A stretch of 64,000 nucleotides of DNA from GCA-2731375 sp964344935 (GCA_964344935.1 CAYFPL010000001.1:62001-126000); one strand, 5' to 3'; shown: positions 17,217 through 26,626, counted from the first letter of the stretch. The notes: generated by a model not told the origin, from the letters alone. Numbers and translations are program-made.

Positions 17217-18508
17217 ACGGCCGCTTGCGCCCCGTCCTGATGTTCGCGGCCATGGCCGCCGCGCTGGCCATCGTGGGCTTTGCGCAAAGCTGGTCCCTGT
17301 CCCTGGCCATTCTCAATCTATGCCTGATATCGGCTGTGATGTCCCTGGGCGTCAATATCCAGTGGGGTTATGCGGGCCTGTTCAATGTGGGCGTCATGGG
17401 CTTCGCCGCCTTGGGCGGGGTGACCGGAATCCTGGTCTCCATGCCGCCCGTGACAGCCGCCTGGGATGCCGGCGGCACCGGCATCATCATTTCCTTCTTC
17501 ATCGCCCTGGCGACGATCCTGGCCGCGATTTTTGTGGTCAAGAAGATGCCTCCCGGCAGAACGAAGAAACTGGTCTTCATCGCCGTGGTCGTGGCCGGCT
17601 ATTTCCTCGCGCGTTATGTTTTTGACCCGGCGGTGGAAAGCATCGAGGCGGTGGAGCCGGCCAAGACCGGTTACCTGGGCGGCTTTGGTATGCCGATCAT
17701 ATTCTCCTGGATCGCGGGTGGCGTTTTGGCGGCCGGGGCGGCATGGGTCGTGGGCAAGATTGCCTTGGGCCTGCGCGCGGATTACCTGGCCATTGCCACT
17801 CTCGGCATTTCCGAAATTATCATCGCCGTGTTGAAGAACGAGGACTGGCTGACCCGCGGCGTCAAGAACGTCTCCGGTCTGCCCCGGCCCGTGCCTTACG
17901 AGGTCGATTTGCAACAGGCCGCCTGGTTTCAGGAATGGGCCACGATCTTGGGTGTTACACCCATCGAATTTTCCTCCATCTTCGTCAAGCTTTGCTACGC
18001 CGGATTGTTCGGCGCCGTCCTTCTGGTGGTACTGTGGTTGTCGGAACGGGCCCTGAACTCCCCCTGGGGCCGGATGATGCGGGCGATCCGTGACAACGAG
18101 GTCTCGGCCGAGGCCATGGGCAAGGACGTCAAGGGCAGGCACCTGCAGGTTTTCATCCTCGGATCGGCGGTGATCGGTATCGCAGGCGCCATGCTGACCA
18201 CCCTGGATGGCCAGTTCATTCCCACATCTTATCAGCCGCTACGCTTTACCTTCATAATCTGGGTCATGGTCATTGTCGGCGGCTCGGGCAATAATTGGGG
18301 CGCAGTGCTGGGCGGCTTCGTGATCTGGTTCTTCTGGATCGAGGCGGAACCCATGGGCCTGTGGCTGATCACCGCCGGCATGGCCGACGACAACCCATTG
18401 CGGGAGCATCTGTTGGACAGCGCGGCCCATATGCGCCTGATGACAATGGGCCTGATCCTGCTGCTGGTACTGCGGTTCAGCCCGCGTGGTCTGATACCGG
18501 AACGATAA
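17213..18508 (+). CDS. livM: branched-chain-type ABC permease, LivM type
   Basis: A 431-residue permease subunit with about ten hydrophobic segments. Landmarks are SLGVNIQWGYAGLFNVGVMG (about residues 44-63), the conserved ALRxNEVSAEAMGKD-like region RAIRDNEVSAEAMGKDVKG, and IVGGSGNNWGAVLGGF near residue 360. The start ATG lies inside the end of livH (ATGA overlap). It completes a five-part importer; the Ggt-like gene follows after 21 bases with its own good ribosome binding site (AGGAGGAG). Confidence 0.92.
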   Translation: MNGRLRPVLMFAAMAAALAIVGFAQSWSLSLAILNLCLISAVMSLGVNIQWGYAGLFNVGVMGFAALGGVTGILVSMPPVTAAWDAGGTGIIISFFIALATILAAIFVVKKMPPGRTKKLVFIAVVVAGYFLARYVFDPAVESIEAVEPAKTGYLGGFGMPIIFSWIAGGVLAAGAAWVVGKIALGLRADYLAIATLGISEIIIAVLKNEDWLTRGVKNVSGLPRPVPYEVDLQQAAWFQEWATILGVTPIEFSSIFVKLCYAGLFGAVLLVVLWLSERALNSPWGRMMRAIRDNEVSAEAMGKDVKGRHLQVFILGSAVIGIAGAMLTTLDGQFIPTSYQPLRFTFIIWVMVIVGGSGNNWGAVLGGFVIWFFWIEAEPMGLWLITAGMADDNPLREHLLDSAAHMRLMTMGLILLLVLRFSPRGLIPER

Positions 18509-18529
18509 TTCGCCAGGAGGAGACGGAAA

Positions 18530-20149
18530 ATGACCAAAGGCATGGTATGCGCCCCCCAACCGGAAGCGGTGGAGGCCGGCGCCATGGCCCTGAAGCGGGG
18601 CGGCAACGCGGTCGATGCGGCCATCACCTGCGCCCTGGTACAAACCGTGGTCGATCCCATGATGTGCGGCCTGGCCGGCTTTGGCACCGCGCAGCTATAC
18701 CTGCCCAAGGCAGGCCATCACGGTTTCATCGATTTCCACACCACCGCGCCGGCGGCGGCGACCGAGACTATGTGGGAAGATCAAATCAAATCACAGGCCC
18801 GGGACGGCTTCGGCTTCATCCTGCACAACCGCGCAAACGAGGCCGGCTATCAGTCCATCATGACGCCGGGCAGTCTCAAGGCTTATTCGGAAGCGGTGGA
18901 AGAGCACGGCACCTTTGATTGGAAGGACATTATCCAGCCGGCCATCGACCATGCCGCAGAGGGCTTCGTCATCCGCCCCCACGTGGACGAGTTCTGGAGC
19001 TCGGCCAACGTCATGGGCCGGATGTCGGTGCTGGAGAAACTGCAGCAATGCCCTGCTACCAAGGAGATCTATTGCGACGAACATGGCGAGACCTATCCTG
19101 TCGGTGCCCGTGTCAAGAATCCGGGCATGAAACAGACCCTGGAACGCATTCGCGACGGCGGGGCCGAGATTTTCTATTCCGGCGACCTGGCAGAAGAGAT
19201 CGCCCATGACATGGCGCAAAACGGCGGCCTGATCACCATTGACGATCTGAAGAACTACAAGACCGTGCGGGCCGAACCGATCTGGGGCGAATACCGGGGC
19301 CACAAGGTCTCCTGCGGCCAGCCGCCCGGCGGCGGCGTGATGATCCTGGAGATGCTGAACATTCTGGAGCATTTCAATCTGGGCGAGATGGTGCACAACT
19401 CCGCCGACTATATCGCCATCGTGGCCGAGGCCATGAAGTACGCCACCATCGACAAGGACAACAAGATGGGCGACCCGGCCTTCGAGGATGTGCCCATCAG
19501 GGATTTCCTCTCCCGCGATCACGCCGCCGAATGTGCCGAGCGCATCAAGAACGGCGAAAAGGCCAATGTCATCCGCCTGGGCGAGCCGGAAGAATCCAAG
19601 GATACCACCCATGTGACGGTGGTGGACGAAGACGGCAACTGCGTCTCCATGACCCATTCCCTGGGCATGCCCTCGGGCGTGGTCAGTCCCGGCCTGGGCT
19701 TCATGTACAACGGCTGCATGGGCGCTTTCGATCCACGTCCCGGCATGCCCCATTCCATCGGCCCGGGCAAGCGGCGCTTCACCGCCATGTGCCCCACCAT
19801 CGTCTTCAAGGGCGATGAGCCCTATATCGTGATCGGGGCGCCGGGGGGTACCTTCATAACCATGGGCGTCCTACAGGCGATCCTAAACGTGATGGATTTC
19901 GACATGACCATGCTGGAGGCCGTGGCCGCGCCGCGCATCACGGCCAATTCCAACACCATTGATGTTTCCAACCGCATTCCCCATTTCGTGACCCGGGAGT
20001 TGGAGGAACGGGGCTATCCGGTGGTGCGCAACCCCTTCTCCTACGTCTTCGCCGGCGTGCACGGCATTCGCCTTGCGGGCGGCGACCGCGGCCGCCGCTG
20101 GGACGGTGGCGCCGATCCCGGCCGCGACGGCATTGCGCTGGAGGTGTAG
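18530..20149 (+). CDS. gamma-glutamyltransferase family protein
   Basis: A 539-residue Ntn-hydrolase of the gamma-glutamyltranspeptidase family, a different subgroup from the one at 431-2143. The predicted autoprocessing nucleophile is Thr359 in KDTTHVTVVDEDGN, very close to the E. coli TTHYSVVD. PGGGVMILEMLNILE and GAPGGTFITMGVLQ are further family parts. No signal peptide is seen, so it should be cytoplasmic. Its place right behind livM suggests that it processes what the transporter brings in, perhaps gamma-glutamyl or other acylated amino compounds (inference). Confidence 0.88.
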   Translation: MTKGMVCAPQPEAVEAGAMALKRGGNAVDAAITCALVQTVVDPMMCGLAGFGTAQLYLPKAGHHGFIDFHTTAPAAATETMWEDQIKSQARDGFGFILHNRANEAGYQSIMTPGSLKAYSEAVEEHGTFDWKDIIQPAIDHAAEGFVIRPHVDEFWSSANVMGRMSVLEKLQQCPATKEIYCDEHGETYPVGARVKNPGMKQTLERIRDGGAEIFYSGDLAEEIAHDMAQNGGLITIDDLKNYKTVRAEPIWGEYRGHKVSCGQPPGGGVMILEMLNILEHFNLGEMVHNSADYIAIVAEAMKYATIDKDNKMGDPAFEDVPIRDFLSRDHAAECAERIKNGEKANVIRLGEPEESKDTTHVTVVDEDGNCVSMTHSLGMPSGVVSPGLGFMYNGCMGAFDPRPGMPHSIGPGKRRFTAMCPTIVFKGDEPYIVIGAPGGTFITMGVLQAILNVMDFDMTMLEAVAAPRITANSNTIDVSNRIPHFVTRELEERGYPVVRNPFSYVFAGVHGIRLAGGDRGRRWDGGADPGRDGIALEV

Positions 20150-20151
20150 CC

Positions 20152-20445
20152 ATGCCCGCTTACGTGGTTGCCTACGGCAAGATCAAGGACCCCGAGAAAG
20201 TCGCCAAATATGCCGAGGCCGCCGGACCCACGGTCGGGCAATACGGCGGCAAGAATGTCATGCGCGCCGAGATCCTGGAAACCCTGACAGGCTCCGGCGA
20301 TTACGACCGCATGATCATGCTGGAATTCCCCGACGCCGATGCCGCCCGCACCTGGTACAACAGCCCCGAATACCAGGCCCAACGGGCCACCCGGGACGAA
20401 GGCGCGGATATGTTCTTTGTTCTAGCGGAGTCAGAGCAAAATTAG
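20152..20445 (+). CDS. DUF1330 domain protein
   Basis: A 97-residue protein of the DUF1330 family, a dimeric alpha/beta barrel (ferredoxin-like fold). Typical features are AYVVAYGKIKDPEKVAKYAEAA, a central GGKNVMRAE and the ending FPDADAARTWYNSPEYQ. The biochemical role of the family is not settled. It starts two bases after the Ggt-like stop and so belongs to the liv-ggt unit. It is the last gene before the AT-richer insert. Confidence 0.88.
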   Translation: MPAYVVAYGKIKDPEKVAKYAEAAGPTVGQYGGKNVMRAEILETLTGSGDYDRMIMLEFPDADAARTWYNSPEYQAQRATRDEGADMFFVLAESEQN

Positions 20446-20505
20446 TCTGACGCTGCGTTCGAGATTGTTGATCGACCGACGTAACTTATTGGGAGAATCA
20501 CAGCA

Positions 20506-23500
20506 TTGCTGATCGTTCCACGCTATTTTCATCAAGCATTGCCGGATAGTCTCCAGGAAACCGATAAAGCAAGACCGTTATCTGACTATTTCGAAAAGAA
20601 AGTCGTCGTAATCCTTGGTAGTCCCGGAATCGGCAAATCGACGGAGTTTTCGCAAGCAGGAAAACAGGAGCCGGGGGCTATTCACTCCACTGTTAGCCGA
20701 TTTTTGGCAGATCCTTTGGAGATTTACAAAGGCAAAACCATTTATCTGGATGCACTTGATGAATATCGGGCTGAGTCCCACAAAGGGTCTTCAATTATTG
20801 ACGCTATTCGAGGGAGGCTTATTTCGCTTGGATTGCCGAAAGTTCGCCTGTCATGCCGAAGCCAGGAATGGCACCAAGGTAGCGATGTAAATGCGCTCGC
20901 AGATATCGCCGATCCCGAGCCGGTATTCATTCTTAGAATGCTGCCGCTTTCCGCCGATGACATTGCTGCAATTGCAGCAGCAGAACTAGGTGACGTTGCG
21001 CAATTTCTTGAAGGCGCGGCACGTCATCGACTTGAAGAGCCTCTCGGCAATCCCGAAACACTAATGCTCTACTTAAGCGTGTTTCAAAGTAGTGGTGGCT
21101 GGCCAAGGTCGCGTGCTGAACTAATGAGCGATTCTTCAAAATTGTTAATAGGCGAGCAAAACGACATCCACGAAAGGGCGCATGGGGCAACAGTTAGCGA
21201 CACAAGATTGATGCATGCGGCAGAAGATGTTGCTGCAGTGATCACTCTTGGTGACAAAGATGGCGTCGCATTGGGCCGCACATCCGCTTCTGATCGCTAC
21301 ATTCCACTTCAGGAATTGCCCAACATCGATTTGGACGCTGCGTTGATTTGCGTTCGCCGCCGCCTATTCTCATCGGAAACACCCGAACAGGTTCACCCAT
21401 TGCATAAGACAATGGGCGATTACTTGGCGGCCAAGTCTTTGTGCCGCCGCATTCAGAATAAATCCCTACCACTTTCCAGGGCGATTTCTGTGCTGACCGG
21501 AACTGACGGTGCTCCAGTGTCTCACTTAAGGGATGTATTCGCATGGCTGGTCGCCATGTTACCCGAATACTCCGATAGGCTGCTGGCGTCCGATCCTTTT
21601 GGAACGTTGATTTATGGTGATGTTGAACAATGGTCAATTCCGACGCGGCGGATAGCGTTGAATGTATTGAGCCACTATGCGGCGACGAAAGATCCCTGGT
21701 TTAGTAGTGAAGCTTGGCACGTCCCATCATTAGGTGGTCTAGTTCACGAAGATTTACTTGAAGATTTTAGACATATCCTCAAGCACGAGCTAAACATGCA
21801 TGTTACAGGCGTTGTTCTCGATGCACTCCAATTTGGCCCGCCATTGACCGAGATAGCGGGCGATCTTATGGAGTTCATCCGCGACACGAGCCGCCCAGAA
21901 CTTCGCTATGTAAAGAAAGCCGCATTACGAGCTTTTCTGCATATTTCTCCTGACATCACCCGAGAACTCCGTCCTTTGCTGGAAGATATTCAATCAGGCA
22001 CCGTTTCTGATGAAAATCATGGAATGCGTACACTGTTGCTGACCAGGCTTTATCCAACTGACCTAGCGCCTGACGAGGTCGTACACTATTTCGATGACAC
22101 GAATGCTGTTGGCCGCGGCACCATGTCGAATTTTGTCCGGATTGACCTCATTAGTATAACACCCGACGATCTACTACCCGACTTGGCCGCAGCCGTCGCC
22201 GCCAATCCAGATGCCGTCAAGAAACTCGATCCATACAATCGCCGGGAAATGAATGGTGCCCTCATCCGAAAATTGCTTGAGGTGCATGGGCAATCAGCGA
22301 TGCCAAAAGAAATCTATGGTTGGCTTGGGATTTTTTTGGACCGCCATCACACTCCACATCTGAATCAAGAAGACACTGAGGCAATTCGCGCCTACTTCAC
22401 AGCCAACGCCAACATTTATGAGCATTTATTCCAATACTGGCTGGAGCAAGAAGAAATTGACACGGTTCCCGAGTATTTTGTTCATCACATCGATTTCAGG
22501 AACCGAACACTCATGCATTCCATTCCGTCAAGTTTTACAGAGGTCTTGCTGGACTGGGCGGCTAATGAATCGGACACAGCTAAGGCGGAGTTTCTTTTTG
22601 AGCTTGCGTCGAAGATGATCATGGGCGGCCCGAATTGCGGGGAACAGATAGGGTTGAATGAGCTATTCAAGTTTGTGGAAGCCCAACCGAAATTTGCTGC
22701 AAGTCTAGAGAAGATCCGCATTACTCCGATACTTGATTTCAGAATGGAGCAAGCGCTTAGACGAAGGCGACACCTTGAATTGGCTGAAAAGTCACGGATT
22801 GAAAATGTAGGGAAGCTCGAACCACATATTGCTGAATTAAAGTCTGGTTCTGACTTGCAACGCCTTACATTCGGTGCGGGGCATTGGCTCAGACTAGCAT
22901 TGAATTCTCCCAATTCAGATGAACCAATCGAACGAATTCGTCTGCTGACCAATAGTCAACTTGCCGATGCCATGGTCGACGGATTTCGATCCGCTCTGGT
23001 GATGCCCACACCAAATGCGCCCACCGAAATCGTCCGTTCGAAATCCAAGGGAAAGCGATCCTTCGACTGTTTGCCGACATTGGCGGGAGCCGAAATTCTT
23101 CATTCCGAACAACCCGAGCAATTTGTCGGTTTGCCCGCCAAGAACTTGAAAGCAGTGTTGGCATATCGGAAAGTTTATTACGTCAGGGGAAATTCCGACG
23201 AATGGGAAAAGGCACTTGCTGCCAATCGTCCAGAGGCTTTTGGAGAAGTTTTGGCAGAGATTTGGCGAGCTGAACTATCCTTAAAGGGAACCCAATACCT
23301 AACGGATTCGCATGTGGGCGGGCCAGAGGACCCGGTGACCGCTATTGTCCTGCTGGAAATGCAGAAATTGCTCGCAGAGATCCAGGATCTTGCTCCTCGA
23401 ATATTGCTGGATTTGCTGACGACAATTTGCCAACACGGCAACATGGTAGAACTGAAGCCAATATTGCAGTTGGCTCTTTCCAAGGACCATATTCAGGGAA

Positions 23501-24534
23501 CAAATCTCACAATTTGGTTAACCATCGGGGCGTTATTGGCCTCAAATGACTACGAAGACCGGTTCCAGCGGAAATTACGGTCCCGCCCCCAGGATATATC
23601 GGTGGTTCAAAGGCTATTGGCGGCTGGATGCGGCAACTCACCTGACAGAGAGGCCACAGTAGAGCAACTTCAAATGTCGATTTCGACCCTCGGTCGGTAT
23701 TTCAACAATGTTGACTATTTCGGTGATGATAATTCTGGTGAAGGGTCGGAAGACCGAGATGCCGCACAGAACATTCGAGGCATGATTGACAAACTCGCCG
23801 GCGTGCCGACTGTAGGTGCGGCTGCTGCATTCGTGTCTTTGATATCCGAGCCCTCGCTTCATGAATGGCACAATCACTTGCGGCACCGGCAGGCGGAGCA
23901 AGCAAGAAATCTTCGAGACGCTCAATTCACCCTTCCTACCGCAAAAAGCATCTGCGACTTACTGGCCGGCGGAGGACCAGCAAATATTGCCGATCTGCAA
24001 GCGATTGTGGTGAATACGTTGGATGAAATTGCAGCGGAAATCCAAGGTGACAACACTAATTTATGGCGATCTTTCTGGATTCTTTCCGGACGCGGGAAAT
24101 TGGACAAACCCAAAATTGAAAATGACAGCCGCGATGTGTTGTTGCGAGAGATGAGAACATACCTCAATTCCAAATTCATCACAGTTGAGCCGGAAGCTGC
24201 TGCAGCCGATGAAAAACGGGTAGATATGCGATTGACACACGCCACGACCGGCACAATGCCGGTAGAGATAAAGCGCGACGACAACGCCGAGATTTGGACA
24301 GCGATGCAAGATCAGCTGTTGGAGCGATATGCCAATGATCCAGCAACAAGTGGGTACGGAATCTACTTGGTGTTATGGCACGGTGATAAGGGTAATGGGT
24401 GCTACCCTCCCCCGAAAGCGTTAGGAATATTGAAACCGAAGTCAGCTTTAGAACTTCAGGACGCTTTGGACCAAACTAAGCCGAGCCAGCATTTCGTCGT
24501 TCGCGTGATTGATGTTTCAAAACCGCACGGCTGA
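20506..24534 (+). CDS. NACHT/STAND-like NTPase with C-terminal PD-(D/E)XK nuclease-like domain
   Basis: A 1,342-residue protein. Near the N terminus lies a P-loop (GSPGIGKST, 38-46), then Walker B IYLDALDE (79-86) and RLSCRSQ (114-120), the pattern of NACHT/STAND NTPases. Residues of about 300-1150 are largely helical and lack any motif I can name; HEAT- or TPR-like sensing repeats are plausible. The C terminus shows VDMRL (Asp1240), PVEIKRD (Glu1254, Lys1256) and a helix with QDQLLERY, matching PD-(D/E)XK nuclease spacing; Glu1215 may complete the site. The first usable start is TTG at 20506 with GGGAG 10 bases upstream. Base composition is visibly lower in GC (one sampled 60-base row 47 percent against 58 percent in the adjacent ggt) and codon use differs, a sign of transfer. 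It stands alone. Likely role: anti-phage sensing with DNA or RNA cleavage (inference). Confidence 0.8.
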   Translation: MLIVPRYFHQALPDSLQETDKARPLSDYFEKKVVVILGSPGIGKSTEFSQAGKQEPGAIHSTVSRFLADPLEIYKGKTIYLDALDEYRAESHKGSSIIDAIRGRLISLGLPKVRLSCRSQEWHQGSDVNALADIADPEPVFILRMLPLSADDIAAIAAAELGDVAQFLEGAARHRLEEPLGNPETLMLYLSVFQSSGGWPRSRAELMSDSSKLLIGEQNDIHERAHGATVSDTRLMHAAEDVAAVITLGDKDGVALGRTSASDRYIPLQELPNIDLDAALICVRRRLFSSETPEQVHPLHKTMGDYLAAKSLCRRIQNKSLPLSRAISVLTGTDGAPVSHLRDVFAWLVAMLPEYSDRLLASDPFGTLIYGDVEQWSIPTRRIALNVLSHYAATKDPWFSSEAWHVPSLGGLVHEDLLEDFRHILKHELNMHVTGVVLDALQFGPPLTEIAGDLMEFIRDTSRPELRYVKKAALRAFLHISPDITRELRPLLEDIQSGTVSDENHGMRTLLLTRLYPTDLAPDEVVHYFDDTNAVGRGTMSNFVRIDLISITPDDLLPDLAAAVAANPDAVKKLDPYNRREMNGALIRKLLEVHGQSAMPKEIYGWLGIFLDRHHTPHLNQEDTEAIRAYFTANANIYEHLFQYWLEQEEIDTVPEYFVHHIDFRNRTLMHSIPSSFTEVLLDWAANESDTAKAEFLFELASKMIMGGPNCGEQIGLNELFKFVEAQPKFAASLEKIRITPILDFRMEQALRRRRHLELAEKSRIENVGKLEPHIAELKSGSDLQRLTFGAGHWLRLALNSPNSDEPIERIRLLTNSQLADAMVDGFRSALVMPTPNAPTEIVRSKSKGKRSFDCLPTLAGAEILHSEQPEQFVGLPAKNLKAVLAYRKVYYVRGNSDEWEKALAANRPEAFGEVLAEIWRAELSLKGTQYLTDSHVGGPEDPVTAIVLLEMQKLLAEIQDLAPRILLDLLTTICQHGNMVELKPILQLALSKDHIQGTNLTIWLTIGALLASNDYEDRFQRKLRSRPQDISVVQRLLAAGCGNSPDREATVEQLQMSISTLGRYFNNVDYFGDDNSGEGSEDRDAAQNIRGMIDKLAGVPTVGAAAAFVSLISEPSLHEWHNHLRHRQAEQARNLRDAQFTLPTAKSICDLLAGGGPANIADLQAIVVNTLDEIAAEIQGDNTNLWRSFWILSGRGKLDKPKIENDSRDVLLREMRTYLNSKFITVEPEAAAADEKRVDMRLTHATTGTMPVEIKRDDNAEIWTAMQDQLLERYANDPATSGYGIYLVLWHGDKGNGCYPPPKALGILKPKSALELQDALDQTKPSQHFVVRVIDVSKPHG

Positions 24535-24711
24535 AGGATATTTGGTCAATGCGGTACCAATTTTCATATTAGACCCGCTTATCCTCTAACATCCTCCAAC
24601 GTTGTCGTCTTAAGGGGAATTCTCAATGTGTCGCGAATATTGATACAAGTTTGCTTGGCCGAAGCCCAATTTTGCGTTGTCCAGTTGTACAGATTGGGTA
24701 ATCACCTGACA
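24535..24711. other. AT-richer gap after the NTPase gene
   Basis: A 177-base non-coding stretch of the same lower GC content as the large gene before it. I see no gene, terminator or clear repeat in it. It probably marks the right edge of the transferred segment. Confidence 0.5.
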
Positions 24712-25380
24712 CTACCGCGCCACATCCTGGGCCAACACGCCGGCCAGGGTTTCCAGGCGTTCCCGGTCATGGATGAACAGGCGCCGGCCCTTGCGTTCGA
24801 CGATGCCGCCGGCGGCCAGCTGCGCGATGGAGCGGGAAGCTGTCTCGCGGGAGGTGGAGGCCATGGCGGCGATGGATTTGTTGGTGGGCAGGGCCGGGAT
24901 CAGCCAGGAATCGGGATCGTCGGGGTCCTCTTCCGCCAGTTCCAGAAGCTGGCGGTAGACCCGCTCCACCGCGCCGACTGTGGACAGGTCCATGATCCGT
25001 TCGTCACAGCCGCGCACGATACCGGCCAGGCCGCGCATCACTTGGCGTGCCATTTCTGGATGATCGATCAATTGGTTGACGAACACTTGCGGATCCATGG
25101 CGCCTAGCAGGCAATCCTCCAGCGCCACAACGGCGGCGGAGCGCAACAGACCGTCGATGGCGGAAAGTTCGCCGAAATAGCCGCCCGCCTGTAGCCGCGC
25201 CAGGGCGATCTCCCGTCCGGTCATGGAATAGCTCACCACCCGCACCGAGCCTTCGGCGACGAAGTAGACGTCCCGGTCCGTATTATTCTGATCGAGGACC
25301 TTCTCGCCTGCCTTAAAGCGGCGCCAACGGCAGCGCCGCTCCAAGTTGCTCTTGCTCTCCTCGCTCAGCCCATCCAGCAA
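24712..25380 (-). CDS. Crp/Fnr family transcription regulator
   Basis: A cyclic-nucleotide-binding-fold regulator (222 residues from the TTG at 25378-25380). The ligand-pocket signature GGYFGELSAIDGLLRSAAVVA (cut here to its core GELSAIDG and RSA) suggests that it can bind a cyclic nucleotide. The C-terminal winged helix reads TNKSIAAMASTSRETASRSI. No Cys cluster of FNR type is present, so oxygen sensing by Fe-S is unlikely. The start is uncertain: coding potential continues upstream (HTSRLSGIALLDGLSEE is family-like), yet no ATG or GTG exists before an in-frame stop; see findings. Confidence 0.85.
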   Translation of the reverse strand: MLDGLSEESKSNLERRCRWRRFKAGEKVLDQNNTDRDVYFVAEGSVRVVSYSMTGREIALARLQAGGYFGELSAIDGLLRSAAVVALEDCLLGAMDPQVFVNQLIDHPEMARQVMRGLAGIVRGCDERIMDLSTVGAVERVYRQLLELAEEDPDDPDSWLIPALPTNKSIAAMASTSRETASRSIAQLAAGGIVERKGRRLFIHDRERLETLAGVLAQDVAR

Positions 25381-25501
25381 GGCAATGCCGGACAGCCGGC
25401 TTGTATGCTCCCGCGACGTAATGGCCCGGCCTCCCGTCCTTCGCCCTCACAAGCGCAACAAGATTACGCCTGTTGCACCGGCCGGACTAGGCGAAAATGT
25501 A

Positions 25502-26608
25502 CTAGAAATCCGCTAGATGGGCCGCAACTACCTCTTCGTCCCATTCCAGTCCCAGGCCGGGCGTGTCAGGAATGACAAGATCGCCGTCCTTCAACCCATA
25601 AGGCTGCTGCAATACGGGGTTGGCCCAGTCCTGCCATTCCAGCCAATGGGCGGTCTCGGTCACGCGCATGACATGGGCACCCACCTCGGGATAAAGGTGG
25701 GTTGACATGGGCACGCCGGCAGCGCCCGCGATGGCGCCAGAGCGGAGCCATCCTGTGACACCGCCGATACGCATGAAATCGGGCATGACGAAGTCGCAAG
25801 CGCCTTTTTGCAAAGCGGTCAATAAATCCCGTGGGCCATAAAAATTCTCTCCGATCTGAATGGGCGTCTTCAGATCCGCCGTCAGCTTGGCATGACCGTC
25901 CAAGTCGTCATAGACGATGGGCTCTTCGATCCAGGCCAGGCCCAGATCGTCGATCATGTGGCAGCGGCGCAAAGCTTCGGCCAGGTCCAGTCCCTGGTTG
26001 TAATCTACCATCAACTCCATATCCGCACCTACGGCGTCACGGACGGCATCGTGGGCGGCAACATCCTCATTAGGGTCTTCCCGGCCCATGCGCAGCTTCA
26101 AGCCGGTGAAACCGCCTTCATCGCGCAGTTCCTCTGCCTCCGCCGCCACCGCTGCCGGCTCCTTCAGCCACAAGCCGTTGCTGTTGTATGCCCTCACGGG
26201 ACCGACGGAGCCGCCGAGCAATACGCAAAGCGGCACGCCTGCTGCCCTGGCCAGGGCATCCCAGGCCGCCATGTCCAGGCCGGCAGCCGCGATCATGGAT
26301 AGCCCGCCGTAGCCGACGAAGTGCAGGGATTTCTGCGCACTTTCGAACAGTTCCTGGGGCGCCACCTTTCGCCCCTTCAGCATCTCGCTGAAATCCTCCA
26401 GCGCCGGGACCAGATAGCGCATGGACTTCACCACGTACGGCTCCAGATAGGCCCGCCCCGTGACGCCCTCCTCGGTATGAAGGTCGATCAGGATCAAAGG
26501 CCAGTCGGTCATGGTGGCGATCCGCGCGGTGACCGGGCGATTCAGTTGCAGGATCACCGGCCGGACAGTCAGGCTGTGAAATGTCAGTGATTGCGGGGCA
26601 TTCGTCAT
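25502..26608 (-). CDS. mandelate racemase-like enolase-superfamily enzyme
   Basis: A 368-residue enolase-superfamily protein strikingly like mandelate racemase. Metal ligands Asp202 (MVDYNQ), Glu228 (WIEEP) and Glu254 (IGENF) are present. The His-Asp dyad is there as His304 (STHLYPEV) and Asp277 (PDFMRIGGVTGW), and Glu324 (AHWLEW) matches the carboxylate-protonating residue. The KxK motif of mandelate racemase is KLR here (Lys171, Arg173), so the S-face base is replaced by Arg. It would abstract the alpha proton of a 2-hydroxy acid, giving racemisation or dehydration. The upstream region is a long palindrome. Confidence 0.88.
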   Translation of the reverse strand: MTNAPQSLTFHSLTVRPVILQLNRPVTARIATMTDWPLILIDLHTEEGVTGRAYLEPYVVKSMRYLVPALEDFSEMLKGRKVAPQELFESAQKSLHFVGYGGLSMIAAAGLDMAAWDALARAAGVPLCVLLGGSVGPVRAYNSNGLWLKEPAAVAAEAEELRDEGGFTGLKLRMGREDPNEDVAAHDAVRDAVGADMELMVDYNQGLDLAEALRRCHMIDDLGLAWIEEPIVYDDLDGHAKLTADLKTPIQIGENFYGPRDLLTALQKGACDFVMPDFMRIGGVTGWLRSGAIAGAAGVPMSTHLYPEVGAHVMRVTETAHWLEWQDWANPVLQQPYGLKDGDLVIPDTPGLGLEWDEEVVAAHLADF

Positions 26609-26626
26609 CGACCCTCTCTCCTTGCC

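Noticed and set aside
18791..19753. 320-codon minus-strand frame opposite the second Ggt-like gene
   Set aside because: Shadow frame rich in His and Gly; the plus strand has the Thr359 nucleophile motif.
20506..24534. Phage or plasmid island around the large NTPase gene
   Set aside because: No integrase, phage structural, replication or attachment-site sequence is seen; only the one gene has foreign composition.
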